Positions 40,640 to 49,572 of a DNA stretch of 64,000 bases are shown piece by piece. A model generated the notes under the pieces. The model made no database searches. It was not told the DNA's origin and was given only the letters and a program-made list of their open reading frames with translations. The stretch is from positions 2,391,501 to 2,455,500 of the forward strand of contig CP107199.1 in assembly GCA_025758065.1 (NCBI GenBank), given 5' to 3'. Positions within the stretch are counted from its first letter, which is position 1. Every line of letters begins with the position of its first letter. This DNA is from Lachnospiraceae bacterium. Its GTDB lineage: Bacteria > Bacillota > Clostridia > Lachnospirales > Lachnospiraceae. Both the position numbers and the translations under genes were made by a program.

Positions 40640-42994
40640 ATGAGCATTTATGATACATTAAATCCAAAACAGAAGGAGGCAGTCTTACATACAGATGGCC
40701 CCCTTCTTATACTGGCGGGCGCCGGTTCTGGAAAAACAAGAGTCCTGACTCACAGGATCGCTTACCTGATCGATGAATGCGGGGTGAATCCATGGAATAT
40801 CATGGCTATCACCTTTACCAACAAAGCAGCAGGTGAAATGCGGGAACGTGTGGATAACCTGGTTGGTTTTGGGGCAGAAAGTATATGGGTCAGCACTTTT
40901 CATTCTTCCTGTGTGCGTATTCTGCGCCGCCATATTGAAAACCTGGGATATACTACCAGCTTTTCCATTTATGACAGTGATGATCAGAAAACCCTGATGC
41001 GCCAGGTTTTTAAGACACTGGATATTGATACAAAGCAGTTTAAAGAAAGGTCTGTTCTGGCAGCTATTTCTTCTGCCAAGGATAAGCTGATCACCCCGGA
41101 GGAGTTTTTGTTAAATGCAGGGGGAGATTTCAGGGAAAAGAAGACCGGGGAGATTTATAAAGAATATCAGAAGCAGTTAAAGAAGAATAATGCTCTTGAT
41201 TTTGATGATCTGATCGTAAAGACTGTGGAACTGTTCCAGAATAACCCGCAGATACTGGATTATTATCAGGAACGTTTCAGGTATATTATGGTAGATGAGT
41301 ACCAGGATACCAATATGGCACAGTTTAAGCTGGTAAGTCTTCTGGCTTCCAAGTACCGTAATCTCTGCGTAGTGGGTGATGATGATCAGTCTATCTACAG
41401 GTTCAGAGGTGCGGATATCCAGAATATATTAAGCTTTGAAAATACATTCCCGGGAACCATGGTGATCAAGCTGGAACAGAATTACCGTTCTACACAGAAT
41501 ATCCTTGATGCAGCCAACGAGGTGATCCGTCATAATTTTGGACGTAAGGATAAGACACTTTGGACTGCCAACGGCGAAGGGGATAAGATTTTATTTAAAC
41601 AGTTTGACACGGCAAAGGATGAGGCGGATTTTGTAGTGCGCCAGATCCGTGACAGCGGATATTCCTATCAGGATCAGGCAGTGCTTTACAGGACCAATGC
41701 ACAGTCGCGATTGCTAGAAGAGCGGTGTATTTTCTACAATGTCCCATACAGACTGGTAGGGGGAGTGAATTTCTATCAGCGAAAAGAGATCAAAGATATT
41801 TTGGCATATTTAAAGACGATTGCCAATGGTGTGGATGATCTGTCTGTGATCCGTATTATCAATGTGCCAAAGCGTGGGATCGGAACTACTACCATTGGAA
41901 GAGTGACTGCTTTTGCGTCCGAACATAGTATGAGTTTTTATGATACATTAAAAGAGGCAAAACAGATTCCTGGTATTGGAAAAGCAGCGGAAAAGATCAG
42001 CCGTTTTATTGCCCAGATGGAAGCCTTCAGGGCAATGGCTTATTCAGAGGAATATTCTATGAAAGACCTGATCGACCATATTCTGGAAGATACAGGCTAT
42101 GAAGAAGAACTTCAGGAAGAGGGAGAGATCGAAGCCCAGACCCGCCTGGAGAATATTGAAGAATTGATCAACAAGGCAGCTGCCTATGAAGAAGACAGCG
42201 AACATCCGACGCTGGATGAATTTCTGGAGCAGGTTGCACTGGTTGCGGACATTGATAATGTAGATGATACAGAGGACAGAGTAACATTAATGACTCTTCA
42301 CAGTGCCAAGGGACTGGAATTTCCAAAGGTGTATCTGGTAGGCATGGAAGATGGTCTGTTTCCGGGAATGATGTCTATTATGTCCGGTGATAAGACAGAA
42401 ATGGAAGAAGAGCGCAGGCTTTGTTATGTAGGTATCACCCGCGCAAAAAAAGAGCTGGTCCTCACAGCAGCCAGACAGCGTATGATAAACGGAGAGACCA
42501 GGTGGTCCAAGCCAAGCCGTTTTATTAACGAAATCCCGCCAAATCTTCTGGATACAGATAAATTGCAGCCGGTTTTTGGAAAGAGCAAACAGGATGATCC
42601 TGGCGATTTTGGTCTTCCCTGGGATCAGGGCAGTAAAAGCGGTGTGAGCCGGTTTGGAATGGGGTATAATGCCTACGCTTCTAAAACAACATCACCGCCA
42701 GGAAACAGTGGAGCAGGTTACAAAAACGCTAAAAACTCTGGGACAGGCGGCTTTGGCAGCAGTATGCAAAGCTTAGAACCCAAGAAAAAGCCAGGCTTTG
42801 GAAAGACATTTACAGTTCAAAAAGCAGCATCTCTTGCTTATAAAGAAGGAGACCGGGTAAAACATGCAAAATTCGGCGAAGGAACCGTAAAAGAGATTAT
42901 AGATGGAGCCAGAGATTACGAAGTTACAGTAGAGTTTGACAAGGGCGGTCAGAAAAAAATGTTAGCTGGTTTTGCAAAGCTGGAATGTATCTGA
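40640..42994 (+). CDS. pcrA: ATP-dependent DNA helicase PcrA/UvrD
   Basis: The 784-residue superfamily-1 helicase unwinds DNA 3' to 5' in repair and replication-restart. Walker A is LILAGAGSGKTRVLTHRIAY, Walker B VDEYQDTN (about residue 218), motif III DDDQSIYRFRGA, motif IV LEQNYRST, and motifs V-VI LMTLHSAKGLEF and CYVGITRAKKEL. The C-terminal Tudor-like RNA-polymerase-binding domain is present (GDRVKHAKFGEGTVKEI). Full length and intact. A housekeeping gene beside the accessory regions. Confidence 0.96.
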   Translation: MSIYDTLNPKQKEAVLHTDGPLLILAGAGSGKTRVLTHRIAYLIDECGVNPWNIMAITFTNKAAGEMRERVDNLVGFGAESIWVSTFHSSCVRILRRHIENLGYTTSFSIYDSDDQKTLMRQVFKTLDIDTKQFKERSVLAAISSAKDKLITPEEFLLNAGGDFREKKTGEIYKEYQKQLKKNNALDFDDLIVKTVELFQNNPQILDYYQERFRYIMVDEYQDTNMAQFKLVSLLASKYRNLCVVGDDDQSIYRFRGADIQNILSFENTFPGTMVIKLEQNYRSTQNILDAANEVIRHNFGRKDKTLWTANGEGDKILFKQFDTAKDEADFVVRQIRDSGYSYQDQAVLYRTNAQSRLLEERCIFYNVPYRLVGGVNFYQRKEIKDILAYLKTIANGVDDLSVIRIINVPKRGIGTTTIGRVTAFASEHSMSFYDTLKEAKQIPGIGKAAEKISRFIAQMEAFRAMAYSEEYSMKDLIDHILEDTGYEEELQEEGEIEAQTRLENIEELINKAAAYEEDSEHPTLDEFLEQVALVADIDNVDDTEDRVTLMTLHSAKGLEFPKVYLVGMEDGLFPGMMSIMSGDKTEMEEERRLCYVGITRAKKELVLTAARQRMINGETRWSKPSRFINEIPPNLLDTDKLQPVFGKSKQDDPGDFGLPWDQGSKSGVSRFGMGYNAYASKTTSPPGNSGAGYKNAKNSGTGGFGSSMQSLEPKKKPGFGKTFTVQKAASLAYKEGDRVKHAKFGEGTVKEIIDGARDYEVTVEFDKGGQKKMLAGFAKLECI

Positions 42995-43116
42995 AAATAG
43001 TAGTAAAAAAGAAACTTCTGTGATATACTGAGTACAAAGAAAAAACAAGCGTCACCCCAGGTGACATTTACCAATGATCTAAAAAAGATAATAAATGCAG
43101 AAAGGATGGACCTGCT

Positions 43117-43458
43117 ATGAACAGATTTGACAGAGAAAGATGGGATACCATGGGAAAAGAGGCTTTAAGCCGTGTAGAAGAACTGATGAATACCAGCCGT
43201 ATCAATGATCTGATCCACAAGAGAGAAGAAGATGAAAAGAAGAAAAACTGTATCCTTTGGGTACTGGCTATTATTGGCGCAGTAGCAGCAGTTGCAGGTA
43301 TTGCATATGCAGTATACCGTTTCTTTACTCCGGATTATCTGGAAGATTTTGAAGATGATTTCGATGACGACTTTGACGATGATTTCTTTGAGGATGAGAA
43401 AGCAGAAGAGAAGAAAAGCGAAAAGAAAGAAGAGAAGGCTGAGGAAAAGGCTGAATAA
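43117..43458 (+). CDS. Small single-pass membrane protein with acidic tail
   Basis: The 113-residue protein has a charged N-terminal part, one membrane segment (CILWVLAIIGAVAAVAGIAY, about residues 45-65), and an extremely Asp/Glu-rich then Lys/Glu-rich C-terminus. No family recognised beyond similarity in style to small Lachnospiraceae membrane proteins. GAAAGGATGG precedes the ATG. It has its own terminator. Confidence 0.7.
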   Translation: MNRFDRERWDTMGKEALSRVEELMNTSRINDLIHKREEDEKKKNCILWVLAIIGAVAAVAGIAYAVYRFFTPDYLEDFEDDFDDDFDDDFFEDEKAEEKKSEKKEEKAEEKAE

Positions 43459-43498
43459 TTAAGAAAGAAGCCGTAACAGGTTTGAAAGCTTATGATTT

Positions 43499-43534
43499 AA
43501 AAAGCGTGTCTCATATAACAGGGACACGCTTTTA
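43499..43534 (+). terminator. Terminator after the small membrane protein
   Basis: AAAAGCGTGTC (near 43500-43510) pairs with GACACGCTTTT (43523-43533). Confidence 0.8.
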
Positions 43535-43630
43535 TTGGGTATAGATCATAGGTTGCCATCCAGCCACTTTTATGATACATAAGTGATAGATATAGATAAA
43601 AGATAGAAAACAAAAACAAGGAGCAAAAAC

Positions 43631-45025
43631 GTGAAAAAAGGCGAGATTTATGAAGCAGTTGTAGAAAAGATAGAATTTCCTAATAAAGGTATTCTTCATG
43701 TAGAAGAGGAAAAAGTGATCGTAAAAAATGCCATTCCAGGGCAGAAGGTACGGTTTGTGATCAACAAAAAGAGAAATGGAAAATGTGAAGGACGGCTTTT
43801 AGAGGTTCTTGAAGCATCACCATTAGAGCAAAGCGAAGACGCCTGTCCACATTTTGGCGTATGTGGCGGCTGTCTGTACCAGAGTCTTCCGTATGAAGAG
43901 CAGTTAAAGATAAAAGAAGAACAGATCAAGGCACTTTTAGACAGTGTGTGCAAGTCTTATGAGTTTGAAGGCATTAAAGGAAGTCCTATTTCTGATTGTT
44001 ACAGAAACAAAATGGAATTTTCCTTTGGTGATGAATACAAAGGAGGTCCCCTGGCACTTGGAATGCACAAAAGAGGCAGTTTTTATGATATTGTAAATAC
44101 TCCACAGTGTCAGATTGTTCATGAAGATTTCAGGAAAATATTAACGGCTACCTTAGAATATTTTACAGAAAAAGGTATGGGATATTACAGAAAGCTACAG
44201 CATGAAGGATATTTAAGACATTTGCTGGTACGCAGGGCTGTAAAAACAGGTGAGATTTTAGTAGCACTGGTAACTTCAGGTCAGACAGGCGCAGCAGGAA
44301 TGCCGGAGTCCTTAGAAGCAGAAAAGGTATTATTGGAAGAATGGAAGGAAACGCTGTTAGCCCTTAAAATGGAAGGAAGCTTTGCAGGCATCCTTCATAT
44401 CCGCAATGATACGCTGGCAGATGTGGTACAGAGTGACGAGACTACCGTTCTCTATGGAAAAGGTTATTTCTATGAAGAACTCTTAGGCTTAAAATTCCAG
44501 ATCACCCCGTTTTCCTTCTTCCAGACCAATTCCCTGGGAGCAGAGGTGCTTTACGAGACAGCAAGAGGCTATGTAGGAGAAACAAAAGATAAAGTGGTTT
44601 TTGATCTATACAGCGGAACAGGAACCATTTCCCAGATCATTGCTCCGGTGGCAAAGAAAGTAGTAGGTGTGGAGATCGTAGAAGAGGCAGTAGGCGCAGC
44701 AAAGGAAAATGCAGAGGCAAACGGTCTTCATAACTGTGAATTCATTGCCGGAGACGTATTAAAAGTTATTGATGAGATAACGGAGAAGCCGGATCTGATC
44801 ATTTTAGACCCGCCAAGAGACGGCATCCATCCAAAGGCGTTAGACCGTATTATCAATTTTGGTGTAGATTATCTGGTATATATTTCCTGTAAACCCACAA
44901 GTCTGGTAAGAGACCTGGTGATCTTACAGGAAAGAGGTTATAAGCTGGAAAGGGCAGTAGCTGTTGATATGTTTCCGGCAACTGCAAACTGTGAAACAAT
45001 AGCCAAGTTGGTCCGCGTAAAATAA
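43631..45025 (+). CDS. rlmD: 23S rRNA (uracil-5-)-methyltransferase RlmD/RumA type
   Basis: The 464-residue SAM-dependent methyltransferase starts at GTG 43631 after AAGGAGC. It has an N-terminal TRAM domain, an iron-sulfur cluster site (CPHFGVCGGC), a Rossmann SAM motif (KVVFDLYSGTGTISQIIAP about residue 325), the IILDPPRDG motif and the catalytic Cys in VYISCKPTSLVRDL. It modifies a conserved 23S rRNA uridine. The 3' end of this gene is a known integration hotspot for streptococcal mobile elements; here an integrase remnant and an ICE lie directly downstream. Confidence 0.93.
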   Translation: MKKGEIYEAVVEKIEFPNKGILHVEEEKVIVKNAIPGQKVRFVINKKRNGKCEGRLLEVLEASPLEQSEDACPHFGVCGGCLYQSLPYEEQLKIKEEQIKALLDSVCKSYEFEGIKGSPISDCYRNKMEFSFGDEYKGGPLALGMHKRGSFYDIVNTPQCQIVHEDFRKILTATLEYFTEKGMGYYRKLQHEGYLRHLLVRRAVKTGEILVALVTSGQTGAAGMPESLEAEKVLLEEWKETLLALKMEGSFAGILHIRNDTLADVVQSDETTVLYGKGYFYEELLGLKFQITPFSFFQTNSLGAEVLYETARGYVGETKDKVVFDLYSGTGTISQIIAPVAKKVVGVEIVEEAVGAAKENAEANGLHNCEFIAGDVLKVIDEITEKPDLIILDPPRDGIHPKALDRIINFGVDYLVYISCKPTSLVRDLVILQERGYKLERAVAVDMFPATANCETIAKLVRVK

Positions 45026-45033
45026 GGTTTTTC

Positions 45034-45062
45034 GGGCACTTTGGGTGACTACGAAAGTGCCC
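45034..45062 (+). terminator. Hairpin after rlmD
   Basis: GGGCACTTT (45034-45042) pairs with AAAGTGCCC (45054-45062). No clear T-run follows. The words GACTACGA occur twice around it (45047 and 45065), which may relate to an old attachment site. Confidence 0.45.
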
Positions 45063-45098
45063 TTGACTACGATTTGACAACACTTTTTTCAGATGTTG

Positions 45099-45266
45099 TC
45101 AAAGGCTTACAGCTTTTTCAAAAATCTCTACGCTTCGTCCTGCCATTTTTTCGGTGGCGTGGGTGTAGATCTGTAAGGTGGTGTTGATGTCAGCATGTCC
45201 AAGACGCATTTGGACATCCTTGATATCAGCACCATTTTCTATTAGGAGAGTGGCGTGTGTATGCCG
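45099..45266 (-). pseudogene. C-terminal remnant of a tyrosine integrase
   Basis: On the minus strand the frame reads RHTHATLLIENGADIKDVQM, then RLGHADINTTLQIYTHATEK, and ends at 45099. These are the end of the HxLRH box, the LGH box and the nucleophile Tyr. Everything before the RH is missing, cut at 45266/45267, where conjugative-element DNA begins. Its position against the 3' end of rlmD suggests an older element integrated there. Confidence 0.8.
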
Positions 45267-45418
45267 TTACGGTATAATAACGACAAACAGAAAAAGCCTT
45301 TATTTTCAAGGGGTTTGAGCGTTTGTCGTCTTTTATTCAATTCCTTTTCCAAGTTGAAAATTGACGAAAACTATAAAGAAAAAAGGAGGCTGTTTTATTA
45401 ACGACAAAATTTAATAGT

Positions 45419-45492
45419 GCCAGCGGTCCGGCTTTATGTCTGACCGCTGGTTGCCGTGGGCGTTTCACTTTTATAGGTGGACGCCCTTTTTT
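45419..45492 (+). promoter_or_regulatory. Tandem hairpin leader with terminator before the first ICE gene
   Basis: CCAGCGGTC (45420-45428) pairs with GACCGCTGG (45442-45450). A second stem, GGGCGT (45458-45463) with ACGCCC (45481-45486), is followed by T6. This is an intrinsic terminator placed upstream of the first gene and may act as an attenuator for the ICE operon. Confidence 0.6.
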
Positions 45493-45523
45493 CATACTCA
45501 TTTTCGAGAGAAAGGAGATCCAC

Positions 45524-46045
45524 ATGGAATTAAACGAAATGGAAAAAAAGCTGCTCTTTCAAGTGGAGGGCGATTATCAGACAAAGATCCTGAATGAACT
45601 TTATATGACCGTGCGGTATTCAAATAATTCCGAACAGCGGGAGGCGGCAGAAGGTCTTATGGCAAAACTTCGTGTTCTGTCAAATGCAGAGTGCATGGAC
45701 TTGGTAAAAGATATTCAGAAGAATTACCGTCTGCCCTATCCAGCCCGGACGATTGGAGAAAAGATCGCCGAGGCCAGACAACAATCAGGGGCAGAAAAAT
45801 TGAAGGGGCATGACATCATGGCACTTGAACGCTTTGATCCAGAAGTAAAGCACATGATCGTCTTTGATGTATTGTCTTACGATTCCCCTGTTGGCGACAA
45901 AGGCGATAAGATGCGCTTGTTCCTTACAGATGCCGGCTATCAGAAATTTTTAGAGAGCCAGGAACGGGGCGAAGTGAAACTGAAAAACCATGCGAAGGTC
46001 TCTGACGGTCATCTCCATTATGACCGCAGGGATCATGCCTTGTAA
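45524..46045 (+). CDS. Conserved ICE hypothetical protein
   Basis: The 173-residue protein begins MELNEMEKKLLFQVEGDYQT after AGAAAGGAGATCC. It is mostly helical in the first half (ARTIGEKIAEARQQSG) with a beta-rich second half. I recall similar first-position proteins in Tn1549-type elements, without a known role. Confidence 0.65.
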   Translation: MELNEMEKKLLFQVEGDYQTKILNELYMTVRYSNNSEQREAAEGLMAKLRVLSNAECMDLVKDIQKNYRLPYPARTIGEKIAEARQQSGAEKLKGHDIMALERFDPEVKHMIVFDVLSYDSPVGDKGDKMRLFLTDAGYQKFLESQERGEVKLKNHAKVSDGHLHYDRRDHAL

Positions 46046-46074
46046 CGGAATAGTCGAAGAAAGGAGGCGGTACA

Positions 46075-46947
46075 ATGGCAGTATTCCGTGTAGAGAAAAC
46101 AAAGGACTTTACGATAATGAGCAATCACCATCTGCGCAATACGGAGTTGTCCTTAAAGGCAAAGGGGCTTTTATCACTTATGTTGTCGCTGCCGGAAGAT
46201 TGGGATTATACCACAAAGGGACTCGCCCATATCTGCAAGGATGGTGTGGATTCTATCACTACTGCCCTGAAGGAACTGGAGCGGCATGGTTATCTCACCA
46301 GACAGCGCCTCCGCTATGATAACGGGCAGTTGGGAGACATTGAATATACGATCCATGAGCAGCCTGTAAGTACCGAAAACACAGGGCTTTCACCTAAACG
46401 GGAAAATCCAAGACAGGTAAAACCAGAACAGGCAAAACCTAAACAGGCGGAACCTGAACAGGAAAATCCGGCACAATTAAATACTAATCCATTAAAAACA
46501 AAAAAATCAAAAAAAGATAAATCAATAACTTATCCATCAATCTATCCGGCAGAGCCGGAAGCGGCAAACCGCACGGATGGGATGGATCGGATAGAGCTGA
46601 TAGAAGCCTATCGTGAAATCATCAAAGAAAATATTGAATATGACTTACTGGTCTTACGGTATGGCAGGGAACGTTTGGATGAAGCCCTTGAACTTATGCT
46701 TGAAGTGATTTTGTCGAAACGCCCTTACATTCGCATTGCCGGAGATGATTTTCCGAGGGAGATCGTCAAGAGCCGGTTCCTGAAGATCAATTCCGGCCAC
46801 TTAGAGTATGTCTTTGACTGTATCGACAAGAACACAACGAAGGTCGGAAACATCAAAGCGTATCTGCTGGCGGCGCTGTATAATGCCCCGGCTACAATGG
46901 ACAGCTATTACCGTGCCGAGGTCAATCACGACCTGTACGGCTGTTAG
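46075..46947 (+). CDS. RepA-like replication initiator (helix-turn-helix, DUF6017-like)
   Basis: The 290-residue protein begins with a RepA_N-like winged-helix domain (FTIMSNHHLRNTELSLKAKG, then DGVDSITTALKELERHGYL). A linker of repeated PEQAKPKQAEPEQ units follows, and then a C-terminal helical domain (YGRERLDEALELMLEVILSK) of the DUF6017 type. Such proteins initiate autonomous replication of excised Clostridia ICEs. AAAGGAGG precedes it. Confidence 0.8.
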   Translation: MAVFRVEKTKDFTIMSNHHLRNTELSLKAKGLLSLMLSLPEDWDYTTKGLAHICKDGVDSITTALKELERHGYLTRQRLRYDNGQLGDIEYTIHEQPVSTENTGLSPKRENPRQVKPEQAKPKQAEPEQENPAQLNTNPLKTKKSKKDKSITYPSIYPAEPEAANRTDGMDRIELIEAYREIIKENIEYDLLVLRYGRERLDEALELMLEVILSKRPYIRIAGDDFPREIVKSRFLKINSGHLEYVFDCIDKNTTKVGNIKAYLLAALYNAPATMDSYYRAEVNHDLYGC

Positions 46948-47024
46948 GCACCTTTGGGTGTCTTTTTTCATTTCATCACAGGAAGGAGGCAAAGCACAAT
47001 GAAAAGAAACACTGTGCCGGTACT

Positions 47025-48005
47025 ATGCCCGGCGTAACCAAAGAACAGATTCAGGCAGCGCGGGAAGCTGACTTGTTTACTTACCTGCAATTCCATGAAC
47101 CCGGCGTGCTGAAACAGGATGGACCTAATTTCCGGCATAAGGAGCATGACAGTCTGGTATATGTGACCGGGAAAAGGTACTGGTACTGGAACAGCCGCGG
47201 ACGGAGTATCAATGCGCTGGACTACCTGATCCAGATTCGGGGATATGGTCTTGTGGATGCGGTTCATGCTCTGGTAGGTGGCGAAATCCCACAGGAACCG
47301 GCTTACCGAAGTACGGCAGAAATACAGGTATCAAAAGAGCCGGAAAAGAAAACATTCGCTCTCCCCTGGGCCAGACGTTGCGCGACCGCTGCGGTCTCCT
47401 ATTTGCAGAAACGGGGGATCAGCTCAGAAGTCATTCGCCAGTGTTTACAAGCCGGGATTTTTTACGAAGCCCGGTATCATGGAGAACCGGTTTGTGTGTT
47501 TGTTGGGAAAGATGATTCCGGGAAAGCGAAGTTTGCCTGTATGCGCAGTATCAGCGGCAATCTCAAAAAGGATGTCTATGGCAGCGACAAAGGATATAAC
47601 TTTTGTTATCCCCCGCAAAGTCCGGGCAGCCGGCATGTGGCAGTCTTTGAAGCTCCTATTGATGCGCTTTCCCATGCGACACTTCAAGAGCTGGAGGGAT
47701 GGAAATGGAATGGTTACCGCTTGTCTTTGGGAGGTACTTCCCATGTGGCGCTGACTTCTTTTCTGGAACGCCACCCGGAGATCCGGCGTGTTACCCTTTA
47801 TATGGACCACGATCTTGCCGGATTTGTCAATGCCCGGAAAATCAAGACCATGCTCCACGAGGATAAACGTTTCCGTCATATCCGGGTAAGTGTCAACCCT
47901 CCCCGGATGGGAAAAGATTACAATGAAAAATTGCTGGAGGTTCGGGAACAACTGCAAACCAGCCAGCACCAACGCCGCCCAAAAGAGGCGGCTGTTTCAA
48001 TTTAG
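47025..48005 (+). CDS. DUF3991/toprim-domain primase-like protein
   Basis: The 326-residue protein has the DUF3991 part (AREADLFTYLQFHEPGVLKQ, then RSINALDYLIQIRGYGLVDA) and a C-terminal toprim domain (VAVFEAPIDALSHATLQ, VTLYMDHDLAGFVNARK), typical of plasmid/ICE DNA primases. The best ribosome site (AAGGAGG at 46984) serves an ATG at 46999 that opens a 12-codon frame overlapping this start, so translation may be coupled to that short peptide. Confidence 0.82.
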   Translation: MPGVTKEQIQAAREADLFTYLQFHEPGVLKQDGPNFRHKEHDSLVYVTGKRYWYWNSRGRSINALDYLIQIRGYGLVDAVHALVGGEIPQEPAYRSTAEIQVSKEPEKKTFALPWARRCATAAVSYLQKRGISSEVIRQCLQAGIFYEARYHGEPVCVFVGKDDSGKAKFACMRSISGNLKKDVYGSDKGYNFCYPPQSPGSRHVAVFEAPIDALSHATLQELEGWKWNGYRLSLGGTSHVALTSFLERHPEIRRVTLYMDHDLAGFVNARKIKTMLHEDKRFRHIRVSVNPPRMGKDYNEKLLEVREQLQTSQHQRRPKEAAVSI

Positions 48006-48018
48006 GGAGGATTTCAAC

Positions 48019-48243
48019 ATGAATGGATCTCAACATATCTGCTTTACAGACAGCGCCGGAAAAGCGCTGTTTTCCATTCCCGACAATGGTTTACTCTGCC
48101 TGTTCTATGGAAACGGGGACAGGCACTTTGCTGTTTGTCATCGTCTGGATGACACCCATGCAGAAATTGACGGGGTAAATTATTCGCTGCCGGATTTTGC
48201 CAAAAGGATGAAACACAACCAGATCAGCTTTGCCCCGGCATAA
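48019..48243 (+). CDS. Small ICE hypothetical protein
   Basis: The 74-residue product starts at 48019 (MNGSQHICFTDSAGKALF) behind TAGGGAGG. It looks like a compact beta-rich domain. The frame is open upstream but without a ribosome site and overlapping the primase gene. Role unknown. Confidence 0.6.
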   Translation: MNGSQHICFTDSAGKALFSIPDNGLLCLFYGNGDRHFAVCHRLDDTHAEIDGVNYSLPDFAKRMKHNQISFAPA

Positions 48244-48275
48244 GGCTGGAAAACAAATAACAGGAGGATTTGAAA

Positions 48276-48557
48276 ATGAAAAAAATTGAAAATACCGCTT
48301 TGCAGATGATTGCCGAGGCTTCCCGGTGTCCAGACTACGGCCCCGATATGGTTAAATCGCTGATGAAAAAGCTGGACATGAACGAAAAGGGCTTTGCTCT
48401 TTTGATGAATGTTGCCCCATCCACAGTGCGTCTTTGGACCAGCGGAGCTGCACAGCCCTGCGGCACAGCAAAACGCCTCATGCAGATTTATGAAACCGGT
48501 CCGGAGATTGTCGGCAAGATTGCCGGCGGGCAGCTACCGGCAGATGGGAGGGATTGA
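48276..48557 (+). CDS. Small helix-turn-helix protein
   Basis: The 93-residue protein has an XRE-like fold: MVKSLMKKLDMNEKGFALLM leads to the recognition part VAPSTVRLWTSGAAQPCG. It resembles HigA/MqsA-type antitoxin or regulator domains but no toxin partner is evident. AACAGGAGG precedes the ATG at 48276. Confidence 0.65.
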   Translation: MKKIENTALQMIAEASRCPDYGPDMVKSLMKKLDMNEKGFALLMNVAPSTVRLWTSGAAQPCGTAKRLMQIYETGPEIVGKIAGGQLPADGRD

Positions 48558-48561
48558 TTAA

Positions 48562-48639
48562 ATGGCGGAGACAGATAGCCAGCCGTTTGCGGAAAATGAG
48601 CAGGTCAAAGAGCTGCTTCACATGAAAGGAGGAATTTGA
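48562..48639 (+). CDS. 25-residue small ORF
   Basis: MAETDSQPFAENEQVKELLH, then MKGGI. GGGAGGG precedes the ATG and the stop abuts the next start (TGA then TTG). The last codons carry the ribosome site of the next gene, suggesting translational coupling. Function unknown. Confidence 0.4.
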   Translation: MAETDSQPFAENEQVKELLHMKGGI

Positions 48640-49542
48640 TTGAATCAGGAACCACTACCGCAGATTCATTTGATCCGTGATACAGACTTATCCATCTTTG
48701 CGTATGAGCTCCATATTTTTGCCGGAGATTTTCTTAGGGAATGCGAATTTAATATGCGTTCTCTGGCGACAAATACCGGGGCTGATTCCATTGCCATCAT
48801 GGGGAAAAATCACATGTGGCTTTCCGACGCTTTGTTTGCTTATTGTTCTACGGCGGATCTTCATCAAATGATCTCAACAACGGAGTTTATCGGAGCGAGG
48901 GTTTTCCTGTTTCATACGGATCGCAGAGAGGGCGGTCACTTGTACGGAGATGTCCTGATGATGGATTTAGACACGCTGCGGCAGGATATAAAAAGAAATA
49001 TCCTCTATCCCTGCGGCGTCAATGTCGAACGCAAAGATGGTTCAGCGGCTACGGTCAGCCTGAAAGAATGGACTGAAATGGAGCTTTACGAAAAAGATGC
49101 TCTGAAAAGTTGGGGATTTTCTTATGCCCCGAATCAAGTTACGGAATGGCAGTACCACTATTCCACGATGTTCAGACAGTGGATGGATCAGGCATTTCGT
49201 TATATGCCCCAGGATTTAGAAGAACGCCTGAATATGCAATATATGGAGGCAGCCCAGAACCCGGATATGGATAAGTACCGCATACCACAGGGAACGGCAA
49301 AGCAGATGCTTCTTTATGACGAAGCCCCTGTGTATCGCCTTCTTCCATCCGGTTCGGAGAAAATTGCGCCCATCGCGGCAATCTCTACGGGCCTGTGGTA
49401 TGAAAATTACCGGGAGTTTGCCATTGCACCAGAGGATTTAGGCGCTCTGGACAAACTGATCCGCAGGGAAACTGACCGGCTCACAGGAAACCTCCCACAA
49501 CTTCACAAAAACGAAGAACGTCGCCCTGCCCCGGAGCGATAA
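48640..49542 (+). CDS. ICE hypothetical protein
   Basis: The 300-residue protein starts with TTG after AAAGGAGG and begins MNQEPLPQIHLIRDTDLSIF. It includes a segment with a YodL/DUF4316-like feel near residue 230 (EAPVYRLLPSGSEKIAPIAA), but the assignment is weak. Common in Tn1549-like accessory modules. Role unknown. Confidence 0.6.
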   Translation: MNQEPLPQIHLIRDTDLSIFAYELHIFAGDFLRECEFNMRSLATNTGADSIAIMGKNHMWLSDALFAYCSTADLHQMISTTEFIGARVFLFHTDRREGGHLYGDVLMMDLDTLRQDIKRNILYPCGVNVERKDGSAATVSLKEWTEMELYEKDALKSWGFSYAPNQVTEWQYHYSTMFRQWMDQAFRYMPQDLEERLNMQYMEAAQNPDMDKYRIPQGTAKQMLLYDEAPVYRLLPSGSEKIAPIAAISTGLWYENYREFAIAPEDLGALDKLIRRETDRLTGNLPQLHKNEERRPAPER

Positions 49543-49572
49543 GAATTTTACACTGACTGGAGGTGATGAAGA

